Both the position numbers and the translations under genes were made by a program. The notes under the pieces were generated by a model. The model was not told the origin of the DNA. It did no database searches and saw only the letters and a list, made by a program, of their open reading frames with translations. A stretch of 64,000 nt of DNA from Mycolicibacterium peregrinum (GTDB lineage Bacteria > Actinomycetota > Actinomycetes > Mycobacteriales > Mycobacteriaceae). Below, in pieces: positions 37,962-46,216 of this stretch; within the stretch, counting starts at the first letter, position 1, and every line of letters starts with the position of its first letter. The stretch lies in NCBI RefSeq assembly GCF_001665785.1, contig NZ_LZSO01000012.1, positions 397,967 through 461,966 of the forward strand, in the 5' to 3' direction.

Positions 37962-39353
37962 TCAGGGCGAGGTGTCGCCGACGCTGCGCGACCGACCGAG
38001 CAGCGCATCGCCCGCCGACGCCAGCGCGCCGTCGTAGACGTGGCCGTAGACCCGCAGCGTGATCGCCGGGTCGTGCCCCAGCCACTTGGCCACCGCCAGC
38101 ACCGGCAGCCCACTGTCGAGCAGGATCGAGGCGGCGGTGTGCCGGACGTCGTGCAGCCGGATCACCGGCACGCTCGCCGCCGTGCAGTGCGCGGCGAAGG
38201 CCTTCGAGTACGTCTCGGGCCGGATGGGGGAACCATCGCCGTTGACGGCCACCAGGCCGGTGTCGGGCCAGCCGCCGCCGAGCGCAAGGTGCTCTTCGGC
38301 TTGGCGCGTCTTGAATGCCCGCAGTGCAGCGAGCACCTTGGGCGGCATCGGCAGCGTGCGCGCCGAGCGGGTCGACTTAGGTGCGCCGGTAACGGTGCCG
38401 CCTCCAACGACCACCCGGCCCTGAGCGACGGTGATGGTCCCAGCGTCGAGGTCCACGTCAGCCCAGCGCAGGCCCAGCACCTCCGACCGGCGCAGCCCCG
38501 CCAGCGTCAGCAGCCAGCACGCGGCCAGGCGGTCACTACTTATATGGGCGCGGAATCGGTCGGCCTGGTCTGGCGTCCACGTCGACATCTCGGCGGTGGT
38601 GATCTTGGGCCGCTTGACCAGCCTGGCGACGTTGCGGGCGACCAACCCCTGAGCCATCGCGTCATCGAGCGCCGACGACAACACCACCAGCATCGAGACG
38701 ACCGTGCGGGCGCTGATTCCCCCGGCCACCTTCTGGCGCTCGGGGTCGGCGTGCCGGGCGGCGGCGTAGCGCCCGCGTGCAGGCCGGACCACCTCACCCG
38801 AGGACATCAGCCGGGCCAGGGCCTTCTCACCCGCGTTGCCGAACTCGGCGAACATGTCGCCGAAGCTGGCACCCTCGGGCCGCGCCCGCAGCCACGCCAG
38901 CACCTCGGCGCTGCGCCGCCCGCGCTTGTCGCGCTGGGCCACCGGCTCACCCGCCATCCGCAACGTCACCAGTGCGTCGATGTCGGCGGTACGCAGCTGC
39001 TGCAGCGAGATCGCGCCAAGGTGGTCGATCACCGGCTTGAGGTCATAGCGGTAACCGGCCAGCGTGTTGGGCCGCACATCGCGGCGACCGTCCAGCCATT
39101 CGGTCAGGAACGCTCCCACGGTGGTCTTGTCGCGCTTGACGAAGGTGCCCGCCTCGACCTCGGTGCAGATGCGCCGGTACTCCTTGCGTGCCTCCGCGAG
39201 GGTGGCGTAGGTGAACCACTGCCGCTCACGGCTGCCGTCGGGCCGGGTGCCGACGTCGAGCCGGAAACGGTAGGTGGTCCTGCCGTTGACGGCGGTGTGT
39301 TTGGTGATCGGTTCGGCGCGGCGGGTGCGCGGGGTTTGCGGGTGGGTGCTCAT
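37962..39353 (-). CDS. Tyrosine-type site-specific integrase
   Basis: A 463-residue integrase from the ATG at 39353, which overlaps the stop of the upstream gene (ATGA). The N-terminal arm-binding domain (about 40-90) includes YRFRLDVGTRPDGSRERQ; the core-binding SAM-like domain spans about 95-230 but carries an extra insert around RRSAEVLAWLRARPEGASF. The catalytic domain has the first Arg in AGLRRSEVLGL, HxxR in LHDVRHTAAS, the His/Trp in KWLGHDP, and the Tyr in YGHVYDGAL. It is transcribed toward the tRNA attachment site, as expected. It should recombine attP with the tRNA-Val gene. Confidence 0.92.
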   Translation of the reverse strand: MSTHPQTPRTRRAEPITKHTAVNGRTTYRFRLDVGTRPDGSRERQWFTYATLAEARKEYRRICTEVEAGTFVKRDKTTVGAFLTEWLDGRRDVRPNTLAGYRYDLKPVIDHLGAISLQQLRTADIDALVTLRMAGEPVAQRDKRGRRSAEVLAWLRARPEGASFGDMFAEFGNAGEKALARLMSSGEVVRPARGRYAAARHADPERQKVAGGISARTVVSMLVVLSSALDDAMAQGLVARNVARLVKRPKITTAEMSTWTPDQADRFRAHISSDRLAACWLLTLAGLRRSEVLGLRWADVDLDAGTITVAQGRVVVGGGTVTGAPKSTRSARTLPMPPKVLAALRAFKTRQAEEHLALGGGWPDTGLVAVNGDGSPIRPETYSKAFAAHCTAASVPVIRLHDVRHTAASILLDSGLPVLAVAKWLGHDPAITLRVYGHVYDGALASAGDALLGRSRSVGDTSP

Positions 39354-39925
39354 GACGGGTCGGCCTTCTCGGTGTCGGTGGTGTTGCTCCAATCGCGGGG
39401 GAGGAACCCGCGTTTCTTCGCCTCTGCAATCCAGCGGTCCAGCGTCGGCAGCGCCACCCCGAAGTAGTCGGCGACGTGCTGCCGGGGCGGAACGCCGATC
39501 TCACGCGCCTCCTGCAGCAATGCGGCAACTTGGCGGTAGTGCTCGGGACCGAGGTTGCGACGGCGCTTGCCCGGTTCGAGGTCGGGGCGGGTCGAGCCGG
39601 TCGGGTCGAACAGGTCGCCGACGTTGGTCACGCCGTGCTCGGTCATGGAGATGAACTGCGCTGCCGCCTTCGCCAGTCGGCGCACAGGCACCTGTTTCAC
39701 GGCAGTGGGGTCGATGTCGCCGCCGTCGGGGGTGATCATGCGCAGCTCGGTCAGGCGTGGCGCTCCGGCGCTGCGGTCGATGCGGACCTGATACGTCAGA
39801 TCGTGCCCGTGCAAGGGGATTTCGATCAGACCGTCGTCGCTGCCGGGTGTGCCGCTGCAGCGGCGGACACCGCTGGTGATCACGTCGCCGACGATCGGTG
39901 CAAACGAAGGGTTATCGGAAGTCAC
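39350..39925 (-). CDS. HTH-containing protein upstream of the integrase
   Basis: A 191-residue protein transcribed with the integrase (4-base overlap). The N-terminal half is a beta-rich domain of unknown type; the C-terminal part has a helix-turn-helix-like segment, RQHVADYFGVALPTLDRWIAEAKKRG, similar to those in mobile-element regulators of actinobacteria. It is divergent from the excisionase gene, with palindromes covering the shared promoter and its own first codons. It likely acts as the repressor/activator of the switch, or as an integrase helper. Confidence 0.6.
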   Translation of the reverse strand: MTSDNPSFAPIVGDVITSGVRRCSGTPGSDDGLIEIPLHGHDLTYQVRIDRSAGAPRLTELRMITPDGGDIDPTAVKQVPVRRLAKAAAQFISMTEHGVTNVGDLFDPTGSTRPDLEPGKRRRNLGPEHYRQVAALLQEAREIGVPPRQHVADYFGVALPTLDRWIAEAKKRGFLPRDWSNTTDTEKADPS

Positions 39926-39971
39926 GAAAAGACGATAACCCTAACGATAGCTAAACGTCTAGACGGCTATC
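39909..39971. promoter_or_regulatory. Switch region with nested inverted repeats
   Basis: Two symmetrical blocks lie between the integrase-side operon and the excisionase gene. One has 9-bp perfect arms GGGTTATCG (39909-39917) and CGATAACCC (39933-39941). The other is GATAGC (39946-39951) and GCTATC (39966-39971) enclosing the perfect palindrome CGTCTAGACG (39956-39965). The left block overlaps the first codons of the 191-residue HTH protein. The arrangement is that of a repressor-controlled divergent promoter. Confidence 0.6.
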
Positions 39972-39994
39972 ACTATCTAGGCGATTCTGTAGAC

Positions 39995-40240
39995 ATGGCT
40001 GAGTTAACCAACACCAAGAACACCTGCCTGTCACTGGAACGCCTGCGCCAGGGTCCACCCACGGTCAGCATCGACACCGCCGCCGAATATCTCGGCGTCT
40101 CACGCGGGTTCGCGTACACGATGGCGAAGTCTGGCCATCTGCCCGTGATCAGGCTGAGCGGGACGCGGATGCGTGTGCCCACCTCGAAATTGCTGCGGCT
40201 GCTGGAAGGCGAGGCCGACACCACCGGGGATGCAGGGTAA
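39995..40240 (+). CDS. Excisionase-type MerR-like HTH protein
   Basis: An 81-residue DNA-binding protein of the AlpA/Xis (HTH_17) type: DTAAEYLGVSRGFAYTMAKSG followed by the wing HLPVIRLSGTRMRVPTSKLLRLL. Such proteins bend DNA at attP/attL and favour excision, or act as transcription factors for the replication genes. It is the first gene of the rightward operon of the element, divergent from the integrase. The ATG at 39995 lies just right of the nested palindromes. Confidence 0.8.
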   Translation: MAELTNTKNTCLSLERLRQGPPTVSIDTAAEYLGVSRGFAYTMAKSGHLPVIRLSGTRMRVPTSKLLRLLEGEADTTGDAG

Positions 40241-40328
40241 CCACGGTCGTCAGCGCCACCGTTACCCGCTCACAAACCGGCGAAATCGGCAGAGGCACAA
40301 GGACTCCGAAGCCGGGGGGTCTGAGCGA

Positions 40329-40376
40329 TGCCGCCCGGCGCGTTCGTTTGGCCTCGGACGCGGGTGCCGGGCGGCA
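40329..40376 (+). promoter_or_regulatory. Hairpin upstream of the RepA-like gene
   Basis: An 11-bp perfect inverted repeat (TGCCGCCCGGC at 40329-40339 and GCCGGGCGGCA at 40366-40376) lies in the 174-base gap between the excisionase and the ATPase genes. Its 26-base loop contains GTTCGT, and ACGAAC follows at 40385-40390, the same hexamer that is repeated after the ATPase gene. It may be an attenuator, a terminator, or part of the replication control region. Confidence 0.4.
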
Positions 40377-40414
40377 CCACCCCAACGAACTCCCGATCAC
40401 CGAAAGCAGGAGAC

Positions 40415-41998
40415 ATGACTGAGGATACCTCGCAGGCGCGCAGAGGTGCCGAGTCGTCAGAGGCCAACAGCCACAACGGCCAAGACCCGTTGCACGCCGC
40501 CGAACCCGGCGGCGCTGACGCCGACACCGACGGGCGCAACGACATGAACGGTCGTCGGCCCGGTGACACGGGCTACAACCTGTTCAACACCAAGCGTGCC
40601 AACGCCAAGCACGCTGCGGCGGCAGCGGCGCAGGAGGCAACCGAGAAGCGCCTGCGACAGTGGGGGTCTCGCCGGTATGCGGTGACCAGTCTCGACGGGC
40701 GCATGGAGAAGTGGGCGCGCCAGATCGCCTCCGGCATCGATCGCCGGAACGCTGGGCGCGATCCGACGAAGGACATGCCGCAGCTGATGTTCAGCGGCGA
40801 CAGCGCCGTGAAGGCGGGCGCGACCGACGCGGCATTGGCTGCCCTGCCGGAGCTGACGACCGATGAGATCAGGGAATTGAGGCTCAATGCGTCCGCGTCG
40901 CTAGAGGCGACCAGGATGCAGGTGCGCCAGATGGGCCGTCGCATCGCCGCCGAGCGCGAAGCCGCTGTGCCCGCGCCCGACCCGGTGAGTCTGGCGGCGC
41001 TGCTGGACGAGCCCGACGAAGGAGCGACCTACCGCGTTGGCCTGCTGTGGCCGACAGCGGGGCGGGTGTTGCTGGCCGCGCCGTTTAAGTCGGGTAAGTC
41101 GACTTTGATCGGCAACCTGATTCGCGTGCTTGTTGACGGCGGGCAGTTCCTCGATCGCTTCGAGGTGAGGCCTGTCGGCAAGGTCGTGTTGATCGACACC
41201 GAGCTGGACCGCAGAACACTGCGCCGCTGGCTGCGGGCGCAGCGCATCCGCAATGCCGCCGCCGTCACGGTGGTGCCGCTGCGCGGGGCGGTGTCGTCAT
41301 TCGACGTCACCGATCCCACAACGCGATCCGAGTGGGCGCAGAGCCTCGCCGGAGCTGACGTGGTGATCCTGGACTGCCTCCGCCCGGTGCTCGACGCCCT
41401 CGGGCTGTCCGAGGACAAGGACGCTGGCCGGGTGCTGGTGGGGTTCGACGCGCTGCTGGCCGAGGCCGGGGCAGACGAGGGGCTGGTGGTCACCCACATG
41501 GGCCACCAGAACGAGCGGGCACGCGGCGACTCCCGGCTGCTGGACTGGCCCGACGCGCTGTGGAAGATCGTTCGTGGCGGCGACGATGACAGCGACGCCG
41601 AGGGTCGCCGCCCCCGGTACTTCTCGGCACTGGGCCGCGATGTCGCCGTGGGCGAGGGTGAGCTGACCTACTGCGACCAGACCCGGCACCTGGCCTACGC
41701 GGGCGGCAGCCGTAAGGACTCCGCCGCCCGTGCGGCGCTGCCCGAGTTGCTGGCGCTGGTGCGGGCCGAGCCCGGCGAGCTGTCGAAGAACGCAGTCGAA
41801 ATGCGGTTGAAGGATGAGCACGGCATCACGCAGCGGCTGGCGCGTGAGGCGATCGCGTACGCGATCAAGGAGGGCCAGATCGAGGTGGTGCCTGGCCCGC
41901 GCAATTCCAAGCTGCTCAAGCCCGCCGATGAGCCGGTCGCGGTGCATCTGGACCCCAAAGCCGAGGACGGCGGCGAGACCGACCAGAAGCAGGGGTAA
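40415..41998 (+). CDS. RepA-like P-loop ATPase (AAA_25), probable replication protein
   Basis: A 527-residue protein from the ATG at 40415 (RBS gcaggaga). The first 190 residues are hydrophilic and helical. The Walker A is AAPFKSGKST (about 221-230), Walker B is VVILDCL (Asp320), and the following HMGHQNERARGDSRLLDWPDALW is typical of RecA-fold RepA/AAA_25 helicases found in plasmids and phage satellites. The C-terminal 100 residues look like a winged helix. Adjacent repeats of GTTCGT suggest it acts at an origin right after it. An alternative is a DNA-repair-type RecA-like ATPase without replication function. Confidence 0.75.
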   Translation: MTEDTSQARRGAESSEANSHNGQDPLHAAEPGGADADTDGRNDMNGRRPGDTGYNLFNTKRANAKHAAAAAAQEATEKRLRQWGSRRYAVTSLDGRMEKWARQIASGIDRRNAGRDPTKDMPQLMFSGDSAVKAGATDAALAALPELTTDEIRELRLNASASLEATRMQVRQMGRRIAAEREAAVPAPDPVSLAALLDEPDEGATYRVGLLWPTAGRVLLAAPFKSGKSTLIGNLIRVLVDGGQFLDRFEVRPVGKVVLIDTELDRRTLRRWLRAQRIRNAAAVTVVPLRGAVSSFDVTDPTTRSEWAQSLAGADVVILDCLRPVLDALGLSEDKDAGRVLVGFDALLAEAGADEGLVVTHMGHQNERARGDSRLLDWPDALWKIVRGGDDDSDAEGRRPRYFSALGRDVAVGEGELTYCDQTRHLAYAGGSRKDSAARAALPELLALVRAEPGELSKNAVEMRLKDEHGITQRLAREAIAYAIKEGQIEVVPGPRNSKLLKPADEPVAVHLDPKAEDGGETDQKQG

Positions 41999-42004
41999 CG
42001 GGGT

Positions 42005-42143
42005 CAGTTCGTTAGTTCGTTGCGGTTCGTCAAAACGAACTAACGAGGTGCCGTGGTTGAGTTCGTCAGTTCGTCTTAGGGGACGAACTGAACTCAACGG
42101 GGCGAACTGACAGGGTGGGAGACCCCGTCGCCGTAACGAACTG
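42005..42143. repeat. Iteron-like GTTCGT array
   Basis: Between the RepA-like gene and the next gene the hexamer GTTCGT occurs five times (42007, 42015, 42025, 42061, 42069) and its complement ACGAAC three times (42035, 42083, 42136), with one near-match (42102). Most are embedded in a longer CAGTTCGTC-like unit, and a hairpin forms from CAGTTCGTC and GACGAACTG at 42067-42090. This fits an iteron-type origin or a multi-site operator for the flanking genes. Confidence 0.6.
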
Positions 42144-42337
42144 AAAGGCGGCGGTGTCGCCGACCCACAGCTCGCCCATCGGTGCCGGACTTGCAGGCGA
42201 CGGTCTCGGGCAGGGCTGTGGGCGGCGTCATCCCTCGGATCACGGGCCGGAGAGCGGCGGATGAGGCAGCGGCACAACGAGTTTCCCGACGTTGTCGGGT
42301 ACTAGAGCGACGGGCGGTTTGTTGACATTCTGTTGAC
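42144..42337 (+). other. Non-coding part of the 339-base gap before the HTH gene
   Basis: No gene is seen here. The stretch contains a small hairpin, CCCGAC-GTT-GTCGGG, near 42287-42301, and TTGACA at about 42322, which may be a -35 element of the promoter for the GTG-started gene at 42338, although the distance to the start is very short. Confidence 0.4.
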
Positions 42338-42829
42338 GTGACCAACCGACTGGACGCCCGCGCCCGCGCCGAGGCAGCCGAGCGCATGGCCGCAACGGGC
42401 GCGACGTGGCAGGAGATCGCGACTCAGCTGGGCTACCGGTCGCGGCAGGCTGCGCAACAGGCCGTGCGGCGTCTGGGCGACCGCACCCCGCCCGAGTCGG
42501 TCGAGGCGGCGCGGCGCAAGCACGACAATGCGCTGCGGCTGCTGCAGCGCAGCGGATTCACCCGCTACCTGACCGCCCTGCAGAGCGGCGACGACGACAC
42601 TGCGCTGCGATACGCCAAGGAGTTGCGATCCACCGTCGCCGAGCGCGCCAAGTTGGGCGGCGCGTATGCGCCCCAGCGCGCCGAGGTCGACGTCAACGTG
42701 AGCGCCAACCCGGCAGCGATCATCGACCGGATGGAAACCGAACTGCTGGCGCTGGTCTCGCAGCGCCCGCCGCAGACCGCCATCGGCGGCAACATCATCG
42801 ACGCCGAAGTTGAGGAGATCACCCGATGA
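42338..42829 (+). CDS. HTH protein, possible small terminase-like
   Basis: A 163-residue protein from a GTG start. The N-terminal helix-turn-helix (about 20-46: TWQEIATQLGYRSRQAAQQAV) is followed by a helical region and an acidic C-terminus. This build is common for small terminase subunits and for phage DNA-binding proteins. The large terminase gene lies 6.5 kb downstream, so the small terminase role is a guess. It overlaps the next gene by 4 bases (ATGA). Confidence 0.5.
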   Translation: MTNRLDARARAEAAERMAATGATWQEIATQLGYRSRQAAQQAVRRLGDRTPPESVEAARRKHDNALRLLQRSGFTRYLTALQSGDDDTALRYAKELRSTVAERAKLGGAYAPQRAEVDVNVSANPAAIIDRMETELLALVSQRPPQTAIGGNIIDAEVEEITR

Positions 42830-43359
42830 CCACCCTGACCCCCGAAGACGCGATCAAGGCGGCGGCGTCGGTCGCCCGTGACGTCGCCGACGGCACGCTG
42901 TCACCCGCCGACCTCGAAGCACAGGCCGTGGCGGAGTGCCGCGAGTTGTTCGGCACCGTGATCGGCGAGGGTGACGCGCTGTGGACGTTGCATGCGGACG
43001 TCGCCCGGCAGGCGGTGTCGCTCGGGGCACTGAGCGCCGACGAACTCAGCGAGTGGGCGGCGGTCATGCGCCACAGGGCCGGAGAAGCGGTGGAGCCGCC
43101 CGCCCCACACGATGACCTGTCGCCGGTCGAGTCGATTGCGAGCGTTGACGAGAGCCAGTCAGAGTCCACCGACGCCGACGGGCCGGGAGATGAACCCGAT
43201 GCCTCCGTGCATCACGTCGCATCGGTGGCCGAGGTACTGGCCACGCTCGCCGCTCGGAAGGCCGAGGCGGCGAAGGCGACGTCCGCACCAGAGCACCCCG
43301 CCATCGAGGGGTACGACCCGCTGGCTGGGTGGGACGCCGGAGGCAGTCGACGCCTCTGA
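42826..43359 (+). CDS. Hypothetical acidic protein
   Basis: A 177-residue protein coupled to the upstream HTH gene by a 4-base overlap. The first 90 residues are helical (MTTLTPEDAIKAAASVARDV onward); the middle is low-complexity Ser/Asp/Glu-rich; a short helix (VAEVLATLAARKAEAAK) closes the C-terminal part. No recognised domain, signal or membrane segment. Confidence 0.5.
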   Translation: MTTLTPEDAIKAAASVARDVADGTLSPADLEAQAVAECRELFGTVIGEGDALWTLHADVARQAVSLGALSADELSEWAAVMRHRAGEAVEPPAPHDDLSPVESIASVDESQSESTDADGPGDEPDASVHHVASVAEVLATLAARKAEAAKATSAPEHPAIEGYDPLAGWDAGGSRRL

Positions 43360-43364
43360 TGGTC

Positions 43365-43483
43365 CGTCTCGAAACTTTGGTTTCAAGACGGGCGCGGTGA
43401 CAGCGCCGATCACGCGGCCTGTCGCTGGTCGTGAGTCTCGAAAGTTGTCTCGTATCGAAATAGCGACGCGGCGACTTTCGAGA
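43365..43483. repeat. Candidate res/crossover region of the serine recombinase
   Basis: Two inverted repeats precede the serine recombinase. The first has 11-bp arms with one mismatch (CGTCTCGAAAC at 43365-43375, GTTTCAAGACG at 43380-43390, 4-base spacer). The second has perfect 10-bp arms (TCTCGAAAGT at 43436-43445, ACTTTCGAGA at 43474-43483) with a further GTCTCG half-site between them. Shared TCTCGAAA half-sites in inverted pairs, about 70 bp apart, are what resolvase res subsites look like. Confidence 0.55.
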
Positions 43484-43496
43484 TAAGATCGGGGGC

Positions 43497-44093
43497 ATGA
43501 CCGCCGCCACCGCCGCCCCGACCACGGGCCAACTGCTCGGCTACGCCCGCGTGTCCACCGGGCACCAGTCGCTCGATGCCCAGACCGACGCGCTCACCGC
43601 CGCCGGAGTCGACCCCGCACGGGTCTACAGCGACAAGCTCACCGGCACCTCGACCCGCGAGCAACGCGGCGGGCTAACCGCAGTTCTCGACTATGCCCGC
43701 CCCGGCGACACCATCGTGGTTGTCGGCATCGACCGGCTCGGGCGCAACGCCGCTGAGGTGATGCTGACGGTTCGCGACCTCGCCGAGCGCGGCATCACGC
43801 TCCGGTCGCTGCGCGAGGGCATCGACACCTCCAACGCCACCGGGCGGATGATCGCGGGCGTGTTGGCGTCGCTGGCTGAGCTTGAGCTTGAGTTGCAGCG
43901 CGAGCGCCGGGCCGCGTCACGGGCAGCGCGCAAGGCGCGTGACATGCCGATCGGTCGGCCCAAGGCGCTCGACGCCGACAAGGCCGCGCTCGCCCGCCGG
44001 ATGCGCGACAGCGGCGAGCCGGTGCCGACCATCGCCGCCGCCGTTGGTGTCAGCCGGGCGACGCTGTACCGCTACCTCTCCGAGCGCGTTTGA
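43497..44093 (+). CDS. Serine recombinase, resolvase/invertase family
   Basis: A 198-residue small serine recombinase of the Tn3 resolvase/invertase type. The catalytic Ser is in YARVSTGHQSLDAQ (residue about 21), and the conserved Arg residues are in the VVGIDRLGRNAAEV segment. The C-terminal HTH (about 160-195: PVPTIAAAVGVSRATLYRYL) binds DNA. A candidate site with paired inverted repeats lies directly upstream. It could resolve multimers of an excised, replicating form of the element, or invert a segment. It is a second recombinase beside the tyrosine integrase. Confidence 0.88.
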   Translation: MTAATAAPTTGQLLGYARVSTGHQSLDAQTDALTAAGVDPARVYSDKLTGTSTREQRGGLTAVLDYARPGDTIVVVGIDRLGRNAAEVMLTVRDLAERGITLRSLREGIDTSNATGRMIAGVLASLAELELELQRERRAASRAARKARDMPIGRPKALDADKAALARRMRDSGEPVPTIAAAVGVSRATLYRYLSERV

Positions 44094-44138
44094 CCTATCT
44101 GCCGCCGTGCTGTCGGTGAGGCGTGGGAGGATGCGGCC

Positions 44139-46163
44139 GTGACAGAAATTCAGGTCGGTGCAGGTAAGACCATGCTCCAGGCGCTAATCAAGACGCCTGG
44201 TGTGGGTCTCTGCGAGCTGATTTGGAACGCTTTCGACGAGGACGCGAAGGTCGTCAGCGTCCGAGTTGAGATCAACGGCTTGGGCGGCGTCGACCTGATC
44301 CATGTCGAAGACGACGGGAACGGTATGAACCGCGAGCGGGCGGAACTGTCCTTCTCGAAAGTCGGGGACAGCTGGAAGCTGACGCCTGGCACCAAGAGCG
44401 ACGGCGGGCGTGTCGTTCACGGTAAGCATGGTCGTGGTCGCTACGCCGCGTTCGCACTCGGCTCGTCTGTCAATTGGGTCTCCACAAGCAAGGCGGTGGA
44501 GGGCGACGAACTGAAGACGATCGAGATCAAGGGCAACGTCAATAGCCTCGATCGCTTCGAGATCAACGAGCTACCGACCGAGAGCGGCAACGCTGGGACC
44601 CGAGTGGTGATCGGCGCTGTGACGGAGGATGCGGCGAAGGCCTTCGACGAGAAAACCGCGCTTCACCAGCGGCTGCTCACCGAGTTCGCATTGCACCTTG
44701 AACGGCACCGCGACTTCCGGATCGAGTTCCTGGGCATCACAATTGAACCTTCGGCTGTGATCGACTCACGCACCACGATCGACCTCGATCTTCCAGGCGA
44801 CGTGCAAGGTCCCGCAAAGCTGACGGTCATCGAATGGACACTGCAAAACGTTGACCGCCGCCTGTATCTCTGCAGCCCAGACGGCGCCATCATTGACGAA
44901 ATGCTGCCCGGCATCCAGGCCGTCGGCGCCGAGTTCACCGCATACCTCGCCTGGGAGGGATTTACCCACGACCAAGGCTTGCTCCTAGAGGGGGACACCG
45001 AGACGCCAGCCGGCAAGGTTGTCCAGGCAGCCCGCGCCGCGCTGAAAGAGCACCTGACAGATGCCGCTCGGCGGCGCGAGGCAGAGACCATCACGCGCTG
45101 GAGAAAGGAAGGCGTCTACCCCTACAAAGATGAGCCAAAGACAAAGGTGGAGAAGGCGACTCGCGATACCTTCAAGGTCGTCGCGATGGCGGCGTCGCGG
45201 ACGGTCGATGAGGCGAAGTCGTCGTCCTCGAAGGCTCTCGCGCTGAGTTTGTTGAAGGAAACTTTCGAGAGCGACCCCGAGGCGCTGCTTCCGATCCTCA
45301 AGCAATTCTCCAAGCTCAACTCGTCGCGGATCGAAGAATTGCGCGAGATTCTCGAACACACATCGCTGACGCACCTGATCTCCATGGGCAAGGAGGTCGG
45401 CAGCAGGATCGAGTTCATCAACGGGCTCAACGCATTACTGTTCGATAGGCTCACTAAGAAGAGACTGCTGGAACGCACGCAACTTCACCGCATCCTCGCC
45501 AACGAAACTTGGATATTTGGTGAGGAGTGGTCTCTTACCGCCGACGACGAGCGACTGTTTGAAGTGCTGAAGAAGTACCTCGCCAAGCTGGGCGCTGATG
45601 TTGAGCTAGCTGGTGACAAGCCTGTGTTGCGGGAAGACGGGAGTGATGGCATACCCGACCTAGTTCTCGGCAGACAGCTAGAGACCCGTGAGAATCACTT
45701 CAAACACCTCGTCGTCGAACTCAAGCGGCCCAGCCACACACTCAATGACGACGACGTGACTCAACTGCGAAGCTACGCAAGCGCAATCACGAACGACGAG
45801 CGGTTCGACCAACCGAACTCGTTCTGGGAGTTCTGGTTGGTCGGCAACGAGACCAAGCAGTCGGTCAACGAACAACGGAACCAAGAACACCTGCCCTACG
45901 GCGTAGTCCAGCACAGCAAGAAATATCGCCTGATTGTTCGCACTTGGGCCGAGTTGTTGGGTGACGCCGAGCATCGACTCAAGTTCGTTCAAAAGTCATT
46001 GCAGTACGAGTCGGATCGTGATTCAGGACTGGCCTCCATGCGGGCCAAGTACGCGGATTACCTTCCACCCGAGGCGCTAAATGTCGTGGCGAAAGCTGTT
46101 GACACTCATGGCGAGGAGGATCAAGGTCCCGAGAGTGCAGACTCAGGCGAGAAGACGGCATAG
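44139..46163 (+). CDS. GHKL ATPase fused to a Shedu-like PD-(D/E)XK nuclease
   Basis: A 674-residue protein from a GTG with RBS gggagg 8 bases upstream. The N-terminal Bergerat ATPase has the N-box ELIWNAFDEDA (Glu26, Asn30), the G1 box DDGNG (58-62) and the G2 lid GKHGRGRYAAFALG (95-108), as in MutL, Hsp90 and MORC proteins. Residues about 330-470 are helical. The C-terminal domain holds PD (506-507) and VVELKRP (Glu527, Lys529), a PD-(D/E)XK core, with NETWIFGEEW before it as in Shedu/DUF4263 nucleases. Such ATPase-nuclease fusions suggest anti-phage defence by DNA sensing and cleavage. Codons look less GC-rich than neighbours. It is first of three consecutive nuclease-type genes. Confidence 0.82.
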   Translation: MTEIQVGAGKTMLQALIKTPGVGLCELIWNAFDEDAKVVSVRVEINGLGGVDLIHVEDDGNGMNRERAELSFSKVGDSWKLTPGTKSDGGRVVHGKHGRGRYAAFALGSSVNWVSTSKAVEGDELKTIEIKGNVNSLDRFEINELPTESGNAGTRVVIGAVTEDAAKAFDEKTALHQRLLTEFALHLERHRDFRIEFLGITIEPSAVIDSRTTIDLDLPGDVQGPAKLTVIEWTLQNVDRRLYLCSPDGAIIDEMLPGIQAVGAEFTAYLAWEGFTHDQGLLLEGDTETPAGKVVQAARAALKEHLTDAARRREAETITRWRKEGVYPYKDEPKTKVEKATRDTFKVVAMAASRTVDEAKSSSSKALALSLLKETFESDPEALLPILKQFSKLNSSRIEELREILEHTSLTHLISMGKEVGSRIEFINGLNALLFDRLTKKRLLERTQLHRILANETWIFGEEWSLTADDERLFEVLKKYLAKLGADVELAGDKPVLREDGSDGIPDLVLGRQLETRENHFKHLVVELKRPSHTLNDDDVTQLRSYASAITNDERFDQPNSFWEFWLVGNETKQSVNEQRNQEHLPYGVVQHSKKYRLIVRTWAELLGDAEHRLKFVQKSLQYESDRDSGLASMRAKYADYLPPEALNVVAKAVDTHGEEDQGPESADSGEKTA

Positions 46164-46216
46164 ACGATGAACTCGGGTCTGCGAGCGGGGAGCTTCAGCG
46201 GACAGGTAGTCGCCGC

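Noticed and set aside
37479..39467. A 662-codon + strand frame opposite the integrase
   Set aside because: Antisense to the integrase with all catalytic residues; the translation is Arg/His/Pro-rich and has no recognisable domain.
42338..42829. Firm assignment as the small terminase subunit
   Set aside because: It has an HTH but lies 6.5 kb from the large subunit and next to the iteron-like array, so a regulator is equally likely.
43365..43495. CRISPR-like repeat array
   Set aside because: The repeats are few, inverted and unevenly spaced, and no cas genes are present.
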